The notes under the pieces: model-generated
The model's database searches: none
Told to the model about the DNA's origin: nothing
What the model saw: the letters and a program-made list of their open reading frames with translations, nothing else
Assembly (NCBI GenBank): GCA_910575165.1
Contig: CAJTDS010000015.1
Span: 1 to 64,000 of the forward strand
Source of the DNA: Eggerthellaceae bacterium
Lineage (GTDB): Bacteria; Actinomycetota; Coriobacteriia; Coriobacteriales; Eggerthellaceae
DNA length: 64,000 nt
Direction: 5' to 3'
Shown here: positions 26,234 to 34,852 of the stretch, in pieces
How positions within the stretch are numbered: position 1 is the stretch's first letter
Layout: each line of letters starts with the position of its first letter
Position numbers and translations under genes: made by a program

Positions 26234-26371
26234 CCGCCCCAAGGGCCGCTCTTTCTTGCTTCAATCTTGGAAAACCCAGGTCCCCCCTGAAAGCCGCTGC
26301 TCTATAATGAGGCCATCGGAGTCCCCCTAACGGGAATCCTTCGTACCAGAGCCCCTTTGAAAGGAGCAGTT

Positions 26372-26704
26372 ATGAAAATCCTCGGCTTGGGCATTCCCGA
26401 ACTCACCATTCTGCAAGTGTTCCTTATCCCCCTGGCATTTTTCGTGGTAGGCCTATTCGCCGCCAACCTCATGATCAAGTCGGCGCAGGAAAAGGGCCAC
26501 CACAGGGACAGCACTGGGCTTCTATGGGTTATCGCCATCTTCTGCACGCCCATCGTTTTGGGCCTCTATGTAGCAGGACTGCCCGACCGCGCCGCCACAA
26601 CCGCGGTCACGCCAGCAACAGGACCTGCCGCAACACCAGCCACCCCCCGGCCCGTTAGCCCTCGCAACGAGCCCCCAACACCTCCGAGCGCGCCCCTAGC
26701 CTAG
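26372..26704 (+). CDS. Small membrane protein with Pro/Thr-rich tail
   Basis: A 110-residue protein from the ATG at 26372 (AAAGGAG site). Two hydrophobic segments (LTILQVFLIPLAFFVVGLFA and LLWVIAIFCTPIVLGLYVAG) are joined by a short charged loop (KSAQEKGHHRDS). The last 40 residues are Ala/Thr/Pro-rich and probably disordered. I recognise no family. A -10 box TATAAT lies at 26303-26308, and a strong terminator follows the gene. Confidence 0.65.
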   Translation: MKILGLGIPELTILQVFLIPLAFFVVGLFAANLMIKSAQEKGHHRDSTGLLWVIAIFCTPIVLGLYVAGLPDRAATTAVTPATGPAATPATPRPVSPRNEPPTPPSAPLA

Positions 26705-26725
26705 CCCTCTTCCCACACAATGAGA

Positions 26726-26765
26726 AAGGCTCCCCCGACCGCTTAGGAGGGGGAGCCTTCTTTTC
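26726..26765 (+). terminator. Rho-independent terminator
   Basis: AAGGCTCCCCC (26726-26736) pairs with GGGGGAGCCTT (26749-26759), followed by CTTTT. It ends the small membrane protein gene and faces the symporter stop at 26801. Confidence 0.85.
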
Positions 26766-26800
26766 GAAACGAAACAGCCGGAACGACTAACGACGCCCAG

Positions 26801-28381
26801 CTACCCGATGGATCGCGCCTGCGCATCCACCGCTGGGTCCGCCGCCGGACCGGGCATTCCAAGCCGGTCGGTCAGCGGGTCGATAGGCGGCACCGACCAG
26901 TCGTCGCCAGGCAAATGCGGCTCCATGCCGGACTCCTCGCCGTCAGCAGCCTCCAACCGCTTGAAGTAGTCGCGGGTCTCGGCAACCACCACACCGGACA
27001 GCGCGATGAGCGCAATCATGTTCGGCACGGCCATGCAGGCGTTGAAGATGTCGGCGATGGTCCACACCGCAGCCACGGTCATGTAGGGGCCAATGAACAC
27101 TGCTGCAATGTAGAGCCACCGGTACACCTTCACGGCTTTCATGGAGCCGTTACTGAAGTACTCCAGGCAGCGCTCGCCGTAGTAATCCCAGCCCAGGATG
27201 GTGGTGAAACCGAACACCGCAAGGCACGCCATCAGGATGAACGCCACCGCCGACGCAGGCAGGAACGGCAGGCCCGCCTGGAACGCCGCCGTGGTGATGG
27301 CCGCACCCTCCAGACCGGGCACCTGGTAGGCGCCGGTCATGACGATGGCCAAACCGGTCATGGTGCACACGACGATGGTGTCCAGGAACGTGCCGGTCAT
27401 GGATACCAGACCCTGGCGCACCGGCTCGCGGGTCTGGGCGGCCGCCGCAGCGATGGGAGCGGAGCCCAGACCGGCCTCGTTCGAGAAGATGCCGCGCGCG
27501 ATGCCCTTCTGCATAGCCACGATGATGGCGCCCAGCATGCCTCCGGCCGCCGCTTGCAGGCCGAAAGCGCTCTGGAATATCACGCCGAAGGCCGCAGGTA
27601 CCTTGTCCAGGTTCGCGAAAATGAGCACCAGGCTGAAGCCCACGTACACCACTACCATGATGGGGATCACGCGCTCGGACACCTTGGCGATACGCTTCAG
27701 GCCGCCAATGACCACCAGGCCCACCAGCACCGCCAGCACCAGCGACCCCACCACTGTGGCAATGGAGTAGTCCATGCCCAAGATGCTCACCGTGTTCGCC
27801 TTCTCGGGGTCGAAGAACCCGGTGATCGCGCCCGAGATGGAATTCACCTGCGTAAACGTGCCGATGCCGAACAAGCCCACGCACATGCCGAAGAACGCGA
27901 AAATCTTCGCCAGCCACTTCCAGCTGATCTTCGGCAGGCGCTTGCCCATGCCGCGCTCGATGTAGTAGAAGGGGCCGCCCAGCACGTGCCCGGTCTTCTC
28001 GTCCACGCTGCGGTACTTCACCGCCAGCAGGCCCTCCGAGTACTTCGTCGCCATGCCGAACAGCGCCGCCAGCCACATCCAGAACAGGGCGCCCGGGCCG
28101 CCGGCCACGATAGCCGTCGCCACACCCACGATGTTACCGGTGCCGATGGTGGCCGAAAGCGCCGTGCACAGCGCCCCGAAGCTGGTCACCTCGCCCTTGG
28201 CGCCGTCCTCGTTCTTCACCATGTAGCGAAACGCGCGGCCCAGATGGCGGAACTGGATGCCCCGCAGCCGCACGGTAAGCAGAATGCCGCCTACCAAAAT
28301 GAGCACCATGAGCGGCACTCCCCACACGAAATCGTCGATGACCGCAAGCACGGCGTCCAACGACTCCATTGCCTCTTCCAC
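26801..28381 (-). CDS. Sodium:alanine/glycine symporter (AGCS family)
   Basis: A 526-residue transporter with about eleven hydrophobic segments. AGCS motifs include IGTGNIVGVATAI, LGSAPIAAAAAQT and the C-terminal TILGWDYYGERCLEY. It takes up alanine or glycine with sodium. The start is the GTG at 28381, five bases after GAGGAGG; an ATG four codons later is a fallback, and the frame further upstream is leader RNA. A glycine riboswitch lies 400 bases upstream on the same strand, so glycine is the likely substrate or signal. Confidence 0.9.
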   Translation of the reverse strand: MEEAMESLDAVLAVIDDFVWGVPLMVLILVGGILLTVRLRGIQFRHLGRAFRYMVKNEDGAKGEVTSFGALCTALSATIGTGNIVGVATAIVAGGPGALFWMWLAALFGMATKYSEGLLAVKYRSVDEKTGHVLGGPFYYIERGMGKRLPKISWKWLAKIFAFFGMCVGLFGIGTFTQVNSISGAITGFFDPEKANTVSILGMDYSIATVVGSLVLAVLVGLVVIGGLKRIAKVSERVIPIMVVVYVGFSLVLIFANLDKVPAAFGVIFQSAFGLQAAAGGMLGAIIVAMQKGIARGIFSNEAGLGSAPIAAAAAQTREPVRQGLVSMTGTFLDTIVVCTMTGLAIVMTGAYQVPGLEGAAITTAAFQAGLPFLPASAVAFILMACLAVFGFTTILGWDYYGERCLEYFSNGSMKAVKVYRWLYIAAVFIGPYMTVAAVWTIADIFNACMAVPNMIALIALSGVVVAETRDYFKRLEAADGEESGMEPHLPGDDWSVPPIDPLTDRLGMPGPAADPAVDAQARSIG

Positions 28382-28781
28382 TGAAACCTCCTCTAGAACA
28401 AACACCTGCAGTTCCGCTTGCGAGCGGATGCGTCGGCCAGTTGCCGCGGTTCCGCGAGCCAGCCCCGGCTGCCCGAGCGATCGAAACGACCGCCACGGTC
28501 TCGCGAGCCGGGGCCGGCTGTTCGGAAGGGCCAACCGACAGCCTGCAGTGCTCGAAAAACCTAGGTCTGCAGCCTGGTTGCCCGTGCGCCGAACGTTACG
28601 CTCCGTGCGCAAGCACGTTGCCTAGCGCGGTCGATGACGCGTTCTAGAACGGCCTTGTGCCGAACCGGAAAGAGTATGGGGTTCTGGAAAAGAAGGAGGC
28701 TTCGCTTGAGAAGAACGGGTTGCCAAACGAAGTCGCGCGATCGAATCGTCCGAGTTGTCCCTTGCGGGACACGTCCGATCT
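28382..28781 (-). other. Long leader between the glycine aptamer and the symporter start
   Basis: About 400 bases with no credible gene. It contains a GTCCC/GGGAC hairpin just after the aptamer and a near-perfect CAGCCCCGGCT/AGCCGGGGC pair around 28467-28522. One of these could be the expression platform, but I see no clear terminator with a T-run. Confidence 0.45.
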
Positions 28782-28918
28782 GCTCTGTCCTTTTGCCTGA
28801 GAGTTTCGGCGGGCGGTGGGGTGAACCGCCGGCTCCGTGCGCGGAACCGGTCCGCCCGAGCCTGCCTTGCCCCTTCGGCACCCATCTCGCTTGCGCGAAC
28901 GGGATTCTCCAGAGGCCC
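28782..28918 (-). ncRNA. Glycine riboswitch (single aptamer)
   Basis: On the minus strand the conserved glycine aptamer landmarks appear in order: CCTCTGGAGA, GCCGAAGGGGCAA, then AAACTCTCAGGCAAAAGGACAGAGC (its parts each match the family consensus). CTCTG at the 5' end pairs with CAGAG at the 3' end to close P1. A variable GC-rich arm lies between. No second aptamer is recognisable on either side, so it is a singlet. It sits upstream of the AGCS symporter gene. Confidence 0.9.
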
Positions 28919-29078
28919 CTTCTTCGTTCTGTCTTGCCGAACGGCAGTCCAGAACGCGTCATCGGGGTGCGCTATGCAATTGTGAGCGGAATTCTAACAA
29001 CTTGCGCGTCGGGCGTCCTTACCTCGCCGTAAGCAAACTCCGCGAGCGGGGCTGATTGTCCCGCCGAACGGCCAAATC

Positions 29079-29261
29079 TGGCAGAGATTCCGGGTTTGGC
29101 AAATTACCCCCAAGAATTTAGCGGGGACACAGAGCAAACCGACGGCGATGACACTCCAAGGACATCCCTCACCAGGCCTTTTTCTGGCCTTCCTGATAAC
29201 AGTAGCCGGCGCGCCCTTCCACGCGGTCCTCCCTCATTTGCCAAACCCCGAATCTCTGCCA
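29079..29261. repeat. 26-bp inverted repeat (one mismatch) enclosing 131 bases
   Basis: TGGCAGAGATTCCGGGTTTGG begins the left arm (29079-29104) and its complement ends at 29261, with a single mismatch. The interior contains an AGGCC/GGCCT hairpin. It lies in the spacer between the shikimate-kinase-like stop and the riboswitch region, with no reading frame inside. Confidence 0.8.
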
Positions 29262-29264
29262 CAA

Positions 29265-29348
29265 AAAGATGATGAGGGTGCGGGCTGTTGGATAATGCGG
29301 GTGCGGGGTGCTAGATGATGCGGGTGCTAGACGCTGCGGGCTGCTGGA
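29265..29348. repeat. Degenerate GATGATGCGGGTGCT-type tandem repeats
   Basis: Variants of GATGATGCGGGTGC recur about five times between 29270 and 29350, up to the stop codon of the shikimate-kinase-like gene. The copies differ in length and sequence. Confidence 0.55.
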
Positions 29349-29900
29349 TCATGCAGACTGCTTGCGGCTCTTTTCGATGGCGTCAGCCACCTTGCGGGCT
29401 GCGGCCGTAAGGGACAGGTCGTTCACATCCACGGTCACGTCGGCATACTGCTCGTACAGGGGGCGTCGCTCGTCGTAGAGTTCGCGAAGGCTCATCCCAA
29501 TGCCGCCTTTCAGCACCACGCCGCGCTCCTGCAGGTCGGACAGGCGTCGCACCAGCTCCTCGTAACTAATCTTCAGGTACACGATAGTGCCAATCTGCGC
29601 CAGGTGCTTCATGGCCTCGTCGGAGTACACGGCAGAGCCGCCCGTGGAGATGATGGAGCGCTCGGCCTTCAGGTCGCTCAAGATCTGGTTCTCCACCTGG
29701 ATGAAGCCTTCGGGACCCAGCCCATCGATAATCTTCTGCAGCGTGCGGTCGCACTGGTTCTGAATGACCAAGTCGGCATCGATGAAGTTGTAGTTCATGA
29801 TTTTCGCCAGCACAATGCCCAGCGTCGACTTGCCCGCGCCGGGCATGCCGATGAGCACGATGTTGTCGTTCGCCACGTTGTCCGCCATACCCTGGTTCAT
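29349..29900 (-). CDS. Shikimate-kinase-like P-loop kinase
   Basis: A 183-residue NMP-kinase-fold protein of shikimate kinase length. The Walker A is GMPGAGKST, then FIDADLV, STGGSAV and the lid RRPLYEQYADVTV. Two substrate-site positions differ from classical enzymes: the FRxxE arginine is replaced (FIQVE) and the GGG triplet is GGS. It may still be the AroK of this organism, but another small-molecule substrate is possible. The ATG at 29900 has a GAGGAGG site; a TATAAT lies at 29938-29943 on the minus strand. No other aro gene is near. Confidence 0.75.
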   Translation of the reverse strand: MNQGMADNVANDNIVLIGMPGAGKSTLGIVLAKIMNYNFIDADLVIQNQCDRTLQKIIDGLGPEGFIQVENQILSDLKAERSIISTGGSAVYSDEAMKHLAQIGTIVYLKISYEELVRRLSDLQERGVVLKGGIGMSLRELYDERRPLYEQYADVTVDVNDLSLTAAARKVADAIEKSRKQSA

Positions 29901-29937
29901 GAGCTCCTCCTCGGCCAGCCACTACGTTCGCCCGCGA

Positions 29938-29943
29938 ATTATA
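29938..29943 (-). promoter_or_regulatory. -10 box of the shikimate-kinase-like gene
   Basis: A consensus TATAAT on the minus strand, 38 bases upstream of the start codon. No good -35 box is seen. Confidence 0.4.
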
Positions 29944-30228
29944 CACCACCGCCGGCAACGCGAGGGCCACCCCCAGATCGCCTTCTGCCGGCCCATGCGC
30001 GTCGAAGGCGCGCGGCCCTCTAACGCGCCCGGCTCGTTTCCGTCCTTCCGCTGACCCTCCGCGTGCCAAAAGCGCACGCCCCCTTGGCGCGGACATGCTG
30101 GCGGACTCGGTGGGGCGTATCGCGCGGATGCCTCTTCGAAAAGGACCTCTCCGCCATCCTCGCAAATCGGCAGTCACCTGCACCCTTGCTATCCAAGCGG
30201 GGATAATGTGCGAGCACCCGCTTCGCGC

Positions 30229-30257
30229 TTGCACTGGGTTCGGGGTCGCGGTATTAT
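30229..30257 (+). promoter_or_regulatory. Promoter of the tRNA-Ser gene
   Basis: TTGCAC (30229-30234), 17-base spacer, TATTAT (30252-30257), ending 23 bases before the mature 5' end. Confidence 0.75.
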
Positions 30258-30280
30258 TAGCAACTGCACTTATAGCACGC

Positions 30281-30371
30281 GGAGAGCTGACCGAGAGGCC
30301 GAAGGTGCTCGCCTGCTAAGCGAGTACACCCCACAAGGGTGTCTGGGGTTCGAATCCCCAGCTCTCCGCCA
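30281..30371 (+). tRNA. tRNA-Ser (anticodon GCU)
   Basis: A 91-base gene including encoded CCA. The acceptor stem GGAGAGC pairs with GCTCTCC, the anticodon stem CTCGC/GCGAG encloses loop CTGCTAA (anticodon GCT at 30315-30317), a long variable arm (TACACCCCACAAGGGTGT) marks a serine isoacceptor, and the T arm is CTGGGGTTCGAATCCCCAG. It reads AGC and AGU codons. Confidence 0.97.
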
Positions 30372-30442
30372 CCTTCTATCCCTTGCAACAGACAAACCAC
30401 CGCAGCGCAAGACGCTCAGTTGCGTTGTGCGTCAACGCGCAT

Positions 30443-31153
30443 TCAGGCAATAATCCCATCGCCTTTGGTGGCCGCCGCAGTATTCTCTGCTGCTTCGTTC
30501 TCCGCTTCGCGGGCTGCCTTCTGGCGCTCCAGGCGCTCCACAGCTTCCCGAGCGGTTTCAGGATGCGGGGTTTCCTGGGAAATTGCCCAGCTCAGGCGCT
30601 CTTCGTCGGCGCCTTCAATGCGGATGCCCGTAATCGCGTCGCCAACGCGCAGGCTCTGCACCACGTCCAGCCCTTCCACTGTCTCGCCGAACACGGTGTA
30701 CTGGTCGTCGAACTGGGGCTGCTCGCCCAGCGAGAAGTAGAACTGGCTGCTCCCGGAATTCGGCGCCTGCTTGTGCGCGAAGCACAGGCTGCCCAGCTTG
30801 TGCACGTTCTTGGGGTTGGCGGCCCACTCATCAACGATGGTGTATCGCGCATCGCCCATCCCCGGATGCATCCCGCGAATGGGCCCTTGAGTGGCGGCCA
30901 GCACCTGGGCCGGCCCCATCGCCCGCGTAACCGGGCATCCGCCCATCACAGCGCTCCCTTCGCGATAGGCGTGGAACTTCAGGTTGTCGTAGAACCCCTT
31001 CGTCGCCAGCTCGAGGAAATTCCCCACAGTAACCGGGCACTCTTTGCCGAACAGCCGCACGCGAACGGGACCGCGCGTGGTGGCAATCACCGCCTCCTCG
31101 TTTCCGTTCGGCACGTAGTTCGGCGCGTGCACCGAAAGCTCTATGCGTCCCAT
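30443..31153 (-). CDS. Cyclophilin-type peptidyl-prolyl cis-trans isomerase
   Basis: A 236-residue protein. The cyclophilin core begins after a short lead, with VRVRLFGKECPVTVGNFLEL, then HAYREGSAVMGGCP, the central FAHKQAPNSGSSQFYFSL and the end QFDDQYTVFGETVEGLDVVQ. The C-terminal 45 residues are Glu/Ala-rich and helical. No signal peptide is present, so it acts in the cytoplasm. The ATG at 31153 follows AAGGAGGAG. Confidence 0.9.
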   Translation of the reverse strand: MGRIELSVHAPNYVPNGNEEAVIATTRGPVRVRLFGKECPVTVGNFLELATKGFYDNLKFHAYREGSAVMGGCPVTRAMGPAQVLAATQGPIRGMHPGMGDARYTIVDEWAANPKNVHKLGSLCFAHKQAPNSGSSQFYFSLGEQPQFDDQYTVFGETVEGLDVVQSLRVGDAITGIRIEGADEERLSWAISQETPHPETAREAVERLERQKAAREAENEAAENTAAATKGDGIIA

Positions 31154-31370
31154 TAGCTCCTCCTTGCCTTTGGCTTCCCGCTACTCGCTGAATCGAAGGG
31201 GACGGGCGATGCGACGCCGATGGCCCCTTTGCGCTGGGCTCATCCTAACGAAACCGGCGGCACTTTCCATCCGATGCACCATCCTGTTTTGCGTCGCTCA
31301 CCACAGGCTGCAAGAAGGGAGGCGGCTGCGGGGTCAGGGCGAGGAGCTGCAGAGCGCCCTGCTTGCAGCC

Positions 31371-33010
31371 TCAGGCTTGGAATCCTTCCACCAGGTCGAT
31401 GAGCTCCTGCTGCTTGTGGACGCCCAGTTTGCGGTAGATCGACTCGATGTGCGTGCGCGCCGTGCCCTTGGCTATCTGCAGGTCGCGCGCAATAATCGCC
31501 AGCGTGCGGCCGTAGGCCAGCAGCACCACCACTTCGCTCTCGCGGGGCGTCAGCTTGTAGGCAGCGGCCACCAACGCACACTGCCGCTCGATGCGGCCTT
31601 CGACAGGCGCCGCGCCGCCATCGAAAGCAGCCAAGCTCTCACCAGCGGCCGCACCAGCAACGCCCGCAAACTCGTTGCTGCTCGAATCACCGCCGCTGCG
31701 GGCTTCCTTCAACGACCCGGAAAGCTGCGCCACCGTCCCCTCCGGCAACACGAGAAACGCCACGATCACCAGGCACAGCACCGCCACCATGGCCACCATG
31801 TTCATCTGCACGGCACCGCTTGCCACCATCTCCTGGATAGCGTGGGCCGCCGTGTTGCCCAGCGCCATGCCCGCGAACATGAAGGCCACGCCAAGGCCGA
31901 ACACGTGCAGCGCGTTCTCGCCCTGGCGCCGCGCGCAATCCACAAACAGCACCCAGGCAAGGATGTCGAACAGCTCGTAGCCGACGTTGATGATGAGAAC
32001 CGACAGCGCCGCATGGGCGTCCAGCAGCAACGAGATAGCCGCATAGCCGGCCACCATGATAGGCAGGGAGAGCCGGTAGATCGAAGTGGGGTTAAGACGG
32101 TCGCCGGCCTTGTGCACGACGGCCAGGAACACCACACCCACTACCACCAGCGAGAACACGGCGCTACCGCCCAGGAAGGAGAACAGCCCATCGGCCGGCG
32201 CCATGGTGTCGAGCATGCGCGTGAGCAGCGAGAACACCATGATGGAGAGCATAAGCTTGCCAATTGCCAACGGGACCGAGCGGCGCGCGGACGCGTGGGC
32301 ATCCGAATCCGATTCCGCCGAAGCACCTGTGCAAAGGCCAACATCGGACATGCTGGCGCACTCGCCGCCGTCCGCAGAGACCATGCGGGCCGAAACGTCT
32401 CCTCCGCCAGTCGCGGCGCAAGCCGCGACGTCAGCGCTGCAGCAGCTCGAACCTGCGGCGGCGCGTGGGCCCGCGTCCGCATCCGTGGCGGTACCTCCAC
32501 CCACCTCGGGCGCACCGTCCGCAACGCCTGCAGGCACCGCCGAATCACCCGTCTCTCCAAAGCTTCCGCCTTGCCCGCGGCGAACCGGCAGCCACGAAAC
32601 CAGCTTCCCCAGCACCCCCATAACGCTTCCGTGGAACAGCAGCAGCGCGAAGGAAAGCAGCGGCACCACGGCATAGCCCATGGAGTTCACCTGGCTGGCG
32701 GACAGGGCAACCACCACCGCAGTCACGATGGCGGCCATAGGCAATGCGTAGGCAGCGAACTGCACGCTATGCTGGGAGAACTGCTGCCCCCACAGCACCT
32801 GAAGCGAGCCCGCACCCACGCCGCCCAGCACGAAGGCCGTCACCATCAGGCCCTGGCTCGAGAATCCCATGGCCAGCGGGATCAGCACGCCGCTAGCCAA
32901 AAGCGCCACCGGCGCAAGCGCGAACAGCGCCGACGACACCTTCCCCGCCCGTCGCCCGCTGTTGCGGCACAGCACCGCGATGGCGATGGCGGCAAGCGCG
33001 CCGCGCGCCA
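31371..33010 (-). pseudogene. LuxR-family membrane regulator, 5'-truncated
   Basis: The frame (open to 33032) encodes a membrane sensor of the Coriobacteriia LuxR type: hydrophobic helices, a long Ala/Gly/Ser-rich linker, six more helices and a C-terminal LuxR helix-turn-helix (LTPRESEVVVLLAYGRTLAI, then ARTHIESIYRKLGVH). Only five helices precede the linker instead of six, and the N-terminal residues are read antisense through the tail of the rightward gene fragment at 33007. The first helix and the native start and promoter are therefore missing. It may still be made from the ATG at 33032, but that is doubtful. Confidence 0.65.
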
Positions 33011-33264
33011 AGTACGCCGACAAGTACGGCATGACCTACGAAGTGGTGGAGCAGGCCATCGCCGGCGCCATCCCCGAGTACCACTTCCTGGACAGCAACG
33101 CCTACGAGGGCGCCTGCAAGCTGTCCTCCGTTGACGGCTTCGGCAACTTCCAGAGCCACTCCTACGGCGTCACCGGCGGCAACAACGCCGAAAACCAGGT
33201 GTGGGGCCATATCGCCGCCCGCCACGCAGCAGGCCTGGAGCCCTGGGACGGCGCGGCCGAATAG
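33007..33264 (+). pseudogene. C-terminal fragment of a reductase, probably FAD-dependent
   Basis: About 85 codons of good coding sequence (KYADKYGMTYEVVEQAIAG at the start, YGVTGGNNAENQVWGHIAA and PWDG at the end) with no start codon or promoter. The GGNNAEN...G.IA..AA pattern resembles the last segment of Tat-exported fumarate-reductase-like flavoproteins that pair with LuxR regulators in this lineage (inference). It begins exactly where the leftward LuxR gene loses its front. A terminator follows. Confidence 0.6.
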
Positions 33265-33324
33265 CCCGCTGCTAACGCGTCCGGCTCGTTTCGGGAACAA
33301 GCCCTGGACGATTCGGAAGCTTGC

Positions 33325-33358
33325 GAAGGGGCTGTCGGCCCAGGTCGACGGCCCCTTC
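33325..33358 (+). terminator. Hairpin after the reductase fragment
   Basis: GAAGGGGCTGTCG (33325-33337) pairs with CGACGGCCCCTTC (33346-33358) with one mismatch. This would be the original terminator of the broken gene. Confidence 0.6.
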
Positions 33359-33364
33359 ACTCAA

Positions 33365-33683
33365 TAAATACTTAGTTAGTATCTACGTAATTGCTATGCG
33401 AAAGGAGCGAAAGATGAAAGGCGACGCGAACCAGAGCCGCTGCACCACCACCCTGGCCGTCGTCCTGTGCGCCACGGGCCTGCAGGCCGCGCTACCCCGA
33501 GCATTTCCCTCCGGCGCTGCTGCAAGCGCCCCATGCAAAGAGCCCCGGCTGCTTCCCTCCCAGCGGCCGGGGCTCTCTACTCTTTTTCGACGCAGCCCGG
33601 CTGACAGCCTGCTCGCAGCCGCCGCGTGGCCGAGGACGCTTTCGCCCGCGGGAACGGCACTGGGTGGCCGAGGATTCCCCTAG
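33365..33683 (+). pseudogene. Start of a gene running into a terminator, likely remnant
   Basis: An AT-rich stretch with a palindrome-like ATACTTAGTTAGTAT (about 33367-33381) is followed by a good AAGGAG site and an ATG at 33414. The frame (89 residues, MKGDANQSRC...) reads through a strong AGAGCCCC/GGGGCTCT hairpin (33539-33576, with CTTTTT after it) and has no family features beyond its first 25 residues. It looks like the promoter and first codons of a lost gene joined to a terminator. Low confidence. Confidence 0.35.
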
Positions 33684-34696
33684 CGACGCACAGGGGCCAA
33701 AGCGGCGCCCAAGGGGCTGAAGCTGGTGGCACGGGCCCACCAGCCGCGGACGCGGGCAGCAGCTACCAGGGCCGTGGCTGCGGCGAAGCTTTCGCACACG
33801 ACGAAAGTGGCCGAGCCGCTGCCGGACATGAGCACGTTCTGCGCGCCGGGCTGCCCCTGGGCCCACCGGCGAATCTCGGCCAGCTCGGGCAGCAACGACT
33901 CGGCCGCAGGCACCAGGTTGTTCGTCAGGGGCACCTCGGCAGCCTGCTTCGCCGCGAAGGCCCGGTCGTAGCGCTGCTGGTCTACCAGCTGCGGGTCTTC
34001 GTCGAACAGACGGTACGCCGCCGCCGTGGACACGCCCTGGACGGGCTTGATAAGGGCCACAGGGCTTTTCATAGGCTCCAAGACGTGATGAAATTCGTCT
34101 CCCACCCCGCTGAGGGCCGCACAGCCCCCGTGCAGGAAGAAGGCGACGTCGGCCCCCAGCTTGCGGGCGACGCGCACCACGCGCGCATCGTCGGCGCCCA
34201 AGCCCCAGAACCGGCATGCGCCCACCAGGGCCGCCGCCGCATCCGACGAACCGCCACCCAGGCCCGCTTGGGCGGGGATGGCCTTCTCCACGTGCATGAC
34301 AACGGTTTCGCCGATGCCGCAGCCGGTTTCCCGGGCAAGCATCCTCACCGCGCGGACGGCCAGGTTGTCGTCGTCGTCAACGTCTACCGCAGGCAGTCCG
34401 GCGGCGAAGCGCATGGTGGCCGACACCTTCGGGCCCGCATCATGGTCCTGCGCCCCGTCGGGATACCCCAGCGGCTCGCGACGCATCCACACCACGTCGT
34501 GCAGCGCCAGGGAGTGCATGATGCTAAGGGCGTCGTGGTAGCCGTCGGCCCTTCGCTGCCCGATGCCCAGGAACAAGTTCACCTTGGCAGGCGCGATCAC
34601 CCGCAAAGCCCCTGGGCGCAGAAACGGATCGACCTCGGTGCGCTGCGCAGCCCGCGCCGTATCCATCATGTCTATCTTGCTTCCGCGTTCGCCCAC
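33680..34696 (-). CDS. ispE: 4-diphosphocytidyl-2-C-methyl-D-erythritol kinase
   Basis: A GHMP kinase of up to 338 residues in the non-mevalonate isoprenoid pathway. It shows APAKVNLFLGIG near the N-terminus, the ATP-binding PAQAGLGGGSSDAAA and the C-terminal SGSGSATFVV. The GTG at 34696 has a GGAAGG site seven bases upstream; the ATG pair at 34669-34666 is a shorter option. Its product feeds menaquinone side chains and the cell-wall carrier. The gene is single, downstream of citrate synthase with a 150-base gap. Confidence 0.93.
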   Translation of the reverse strand: MGERGSKIDMMDTARAAQRTEVDPFLRPGALRVIAPAKVNLFLGIGQRRADGYHDALSIMHSLALHDVVWMRREPLGYPDGAQDHDAGPKVSATMRFAAGLPAVDVDDDDNLAVRAVRMLARETGCGIGETVVMHVEKAIPAQAGLGGGSSDAAAALVGACRFWGLGADDARVVRVARKLGADVAFFLHGGCAALSGVGDEFHHVLEPMKSPVALIKPVQGVSTAAAYRLFDEDPQLVDQQRYDRAFAAKQAAEVPLTNNLVPAAESLLPELAEIRRWAQGQPGAQNVLMSGSGSATFVVCESFAAATALVAAARVRGWWARATSFSPLGAALAPVRR

Positions 34697-34852
34697 GTCA
34701 AAGCCTTCCCACTATTCAACAACCTTTGCAGAAAACGAGCAGCGGCACGTGTCAGGGGCCGGGGGCGTCCTGAAGGCACACGTCCCCCTGACACACCTCC
34801 AGCGCACCCTCGCACGCGCTTTTGGCTTTCTTTTCGCTTGGCTTGCGCGGCT

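Noticed and set aside
28382-28612. A longer AGCS symporter of 603 residues starting at 28612
   Set aside because: The added residues are Arg/Pro-rich, precede a strong ribosome site at the GTG 28381 and have no transporter similarity.
28382-28781. Second glycine aptamer downstream of the first
   Set aside because: None of the conserved landmarks (GCCGAAGGGGCAA, CTCTCAGG, GGACAGAG) recurs in the leader.
28978-28990. A 13-base match to the E. coli lac operator (AATTGTGAGCGGA)
   Set aside because: Only one half-site matches, there is no LacI-type gene nearby, and the match lies upstream of a glycine riboswitch; it is most likely chance.
30443-31153. Possible attachment site at the tRNA-Ser 3' end
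   Set aside because: No integrase and no duplicated tRNA end were seen downstream; the following gene is an ordinary cyclophilin.
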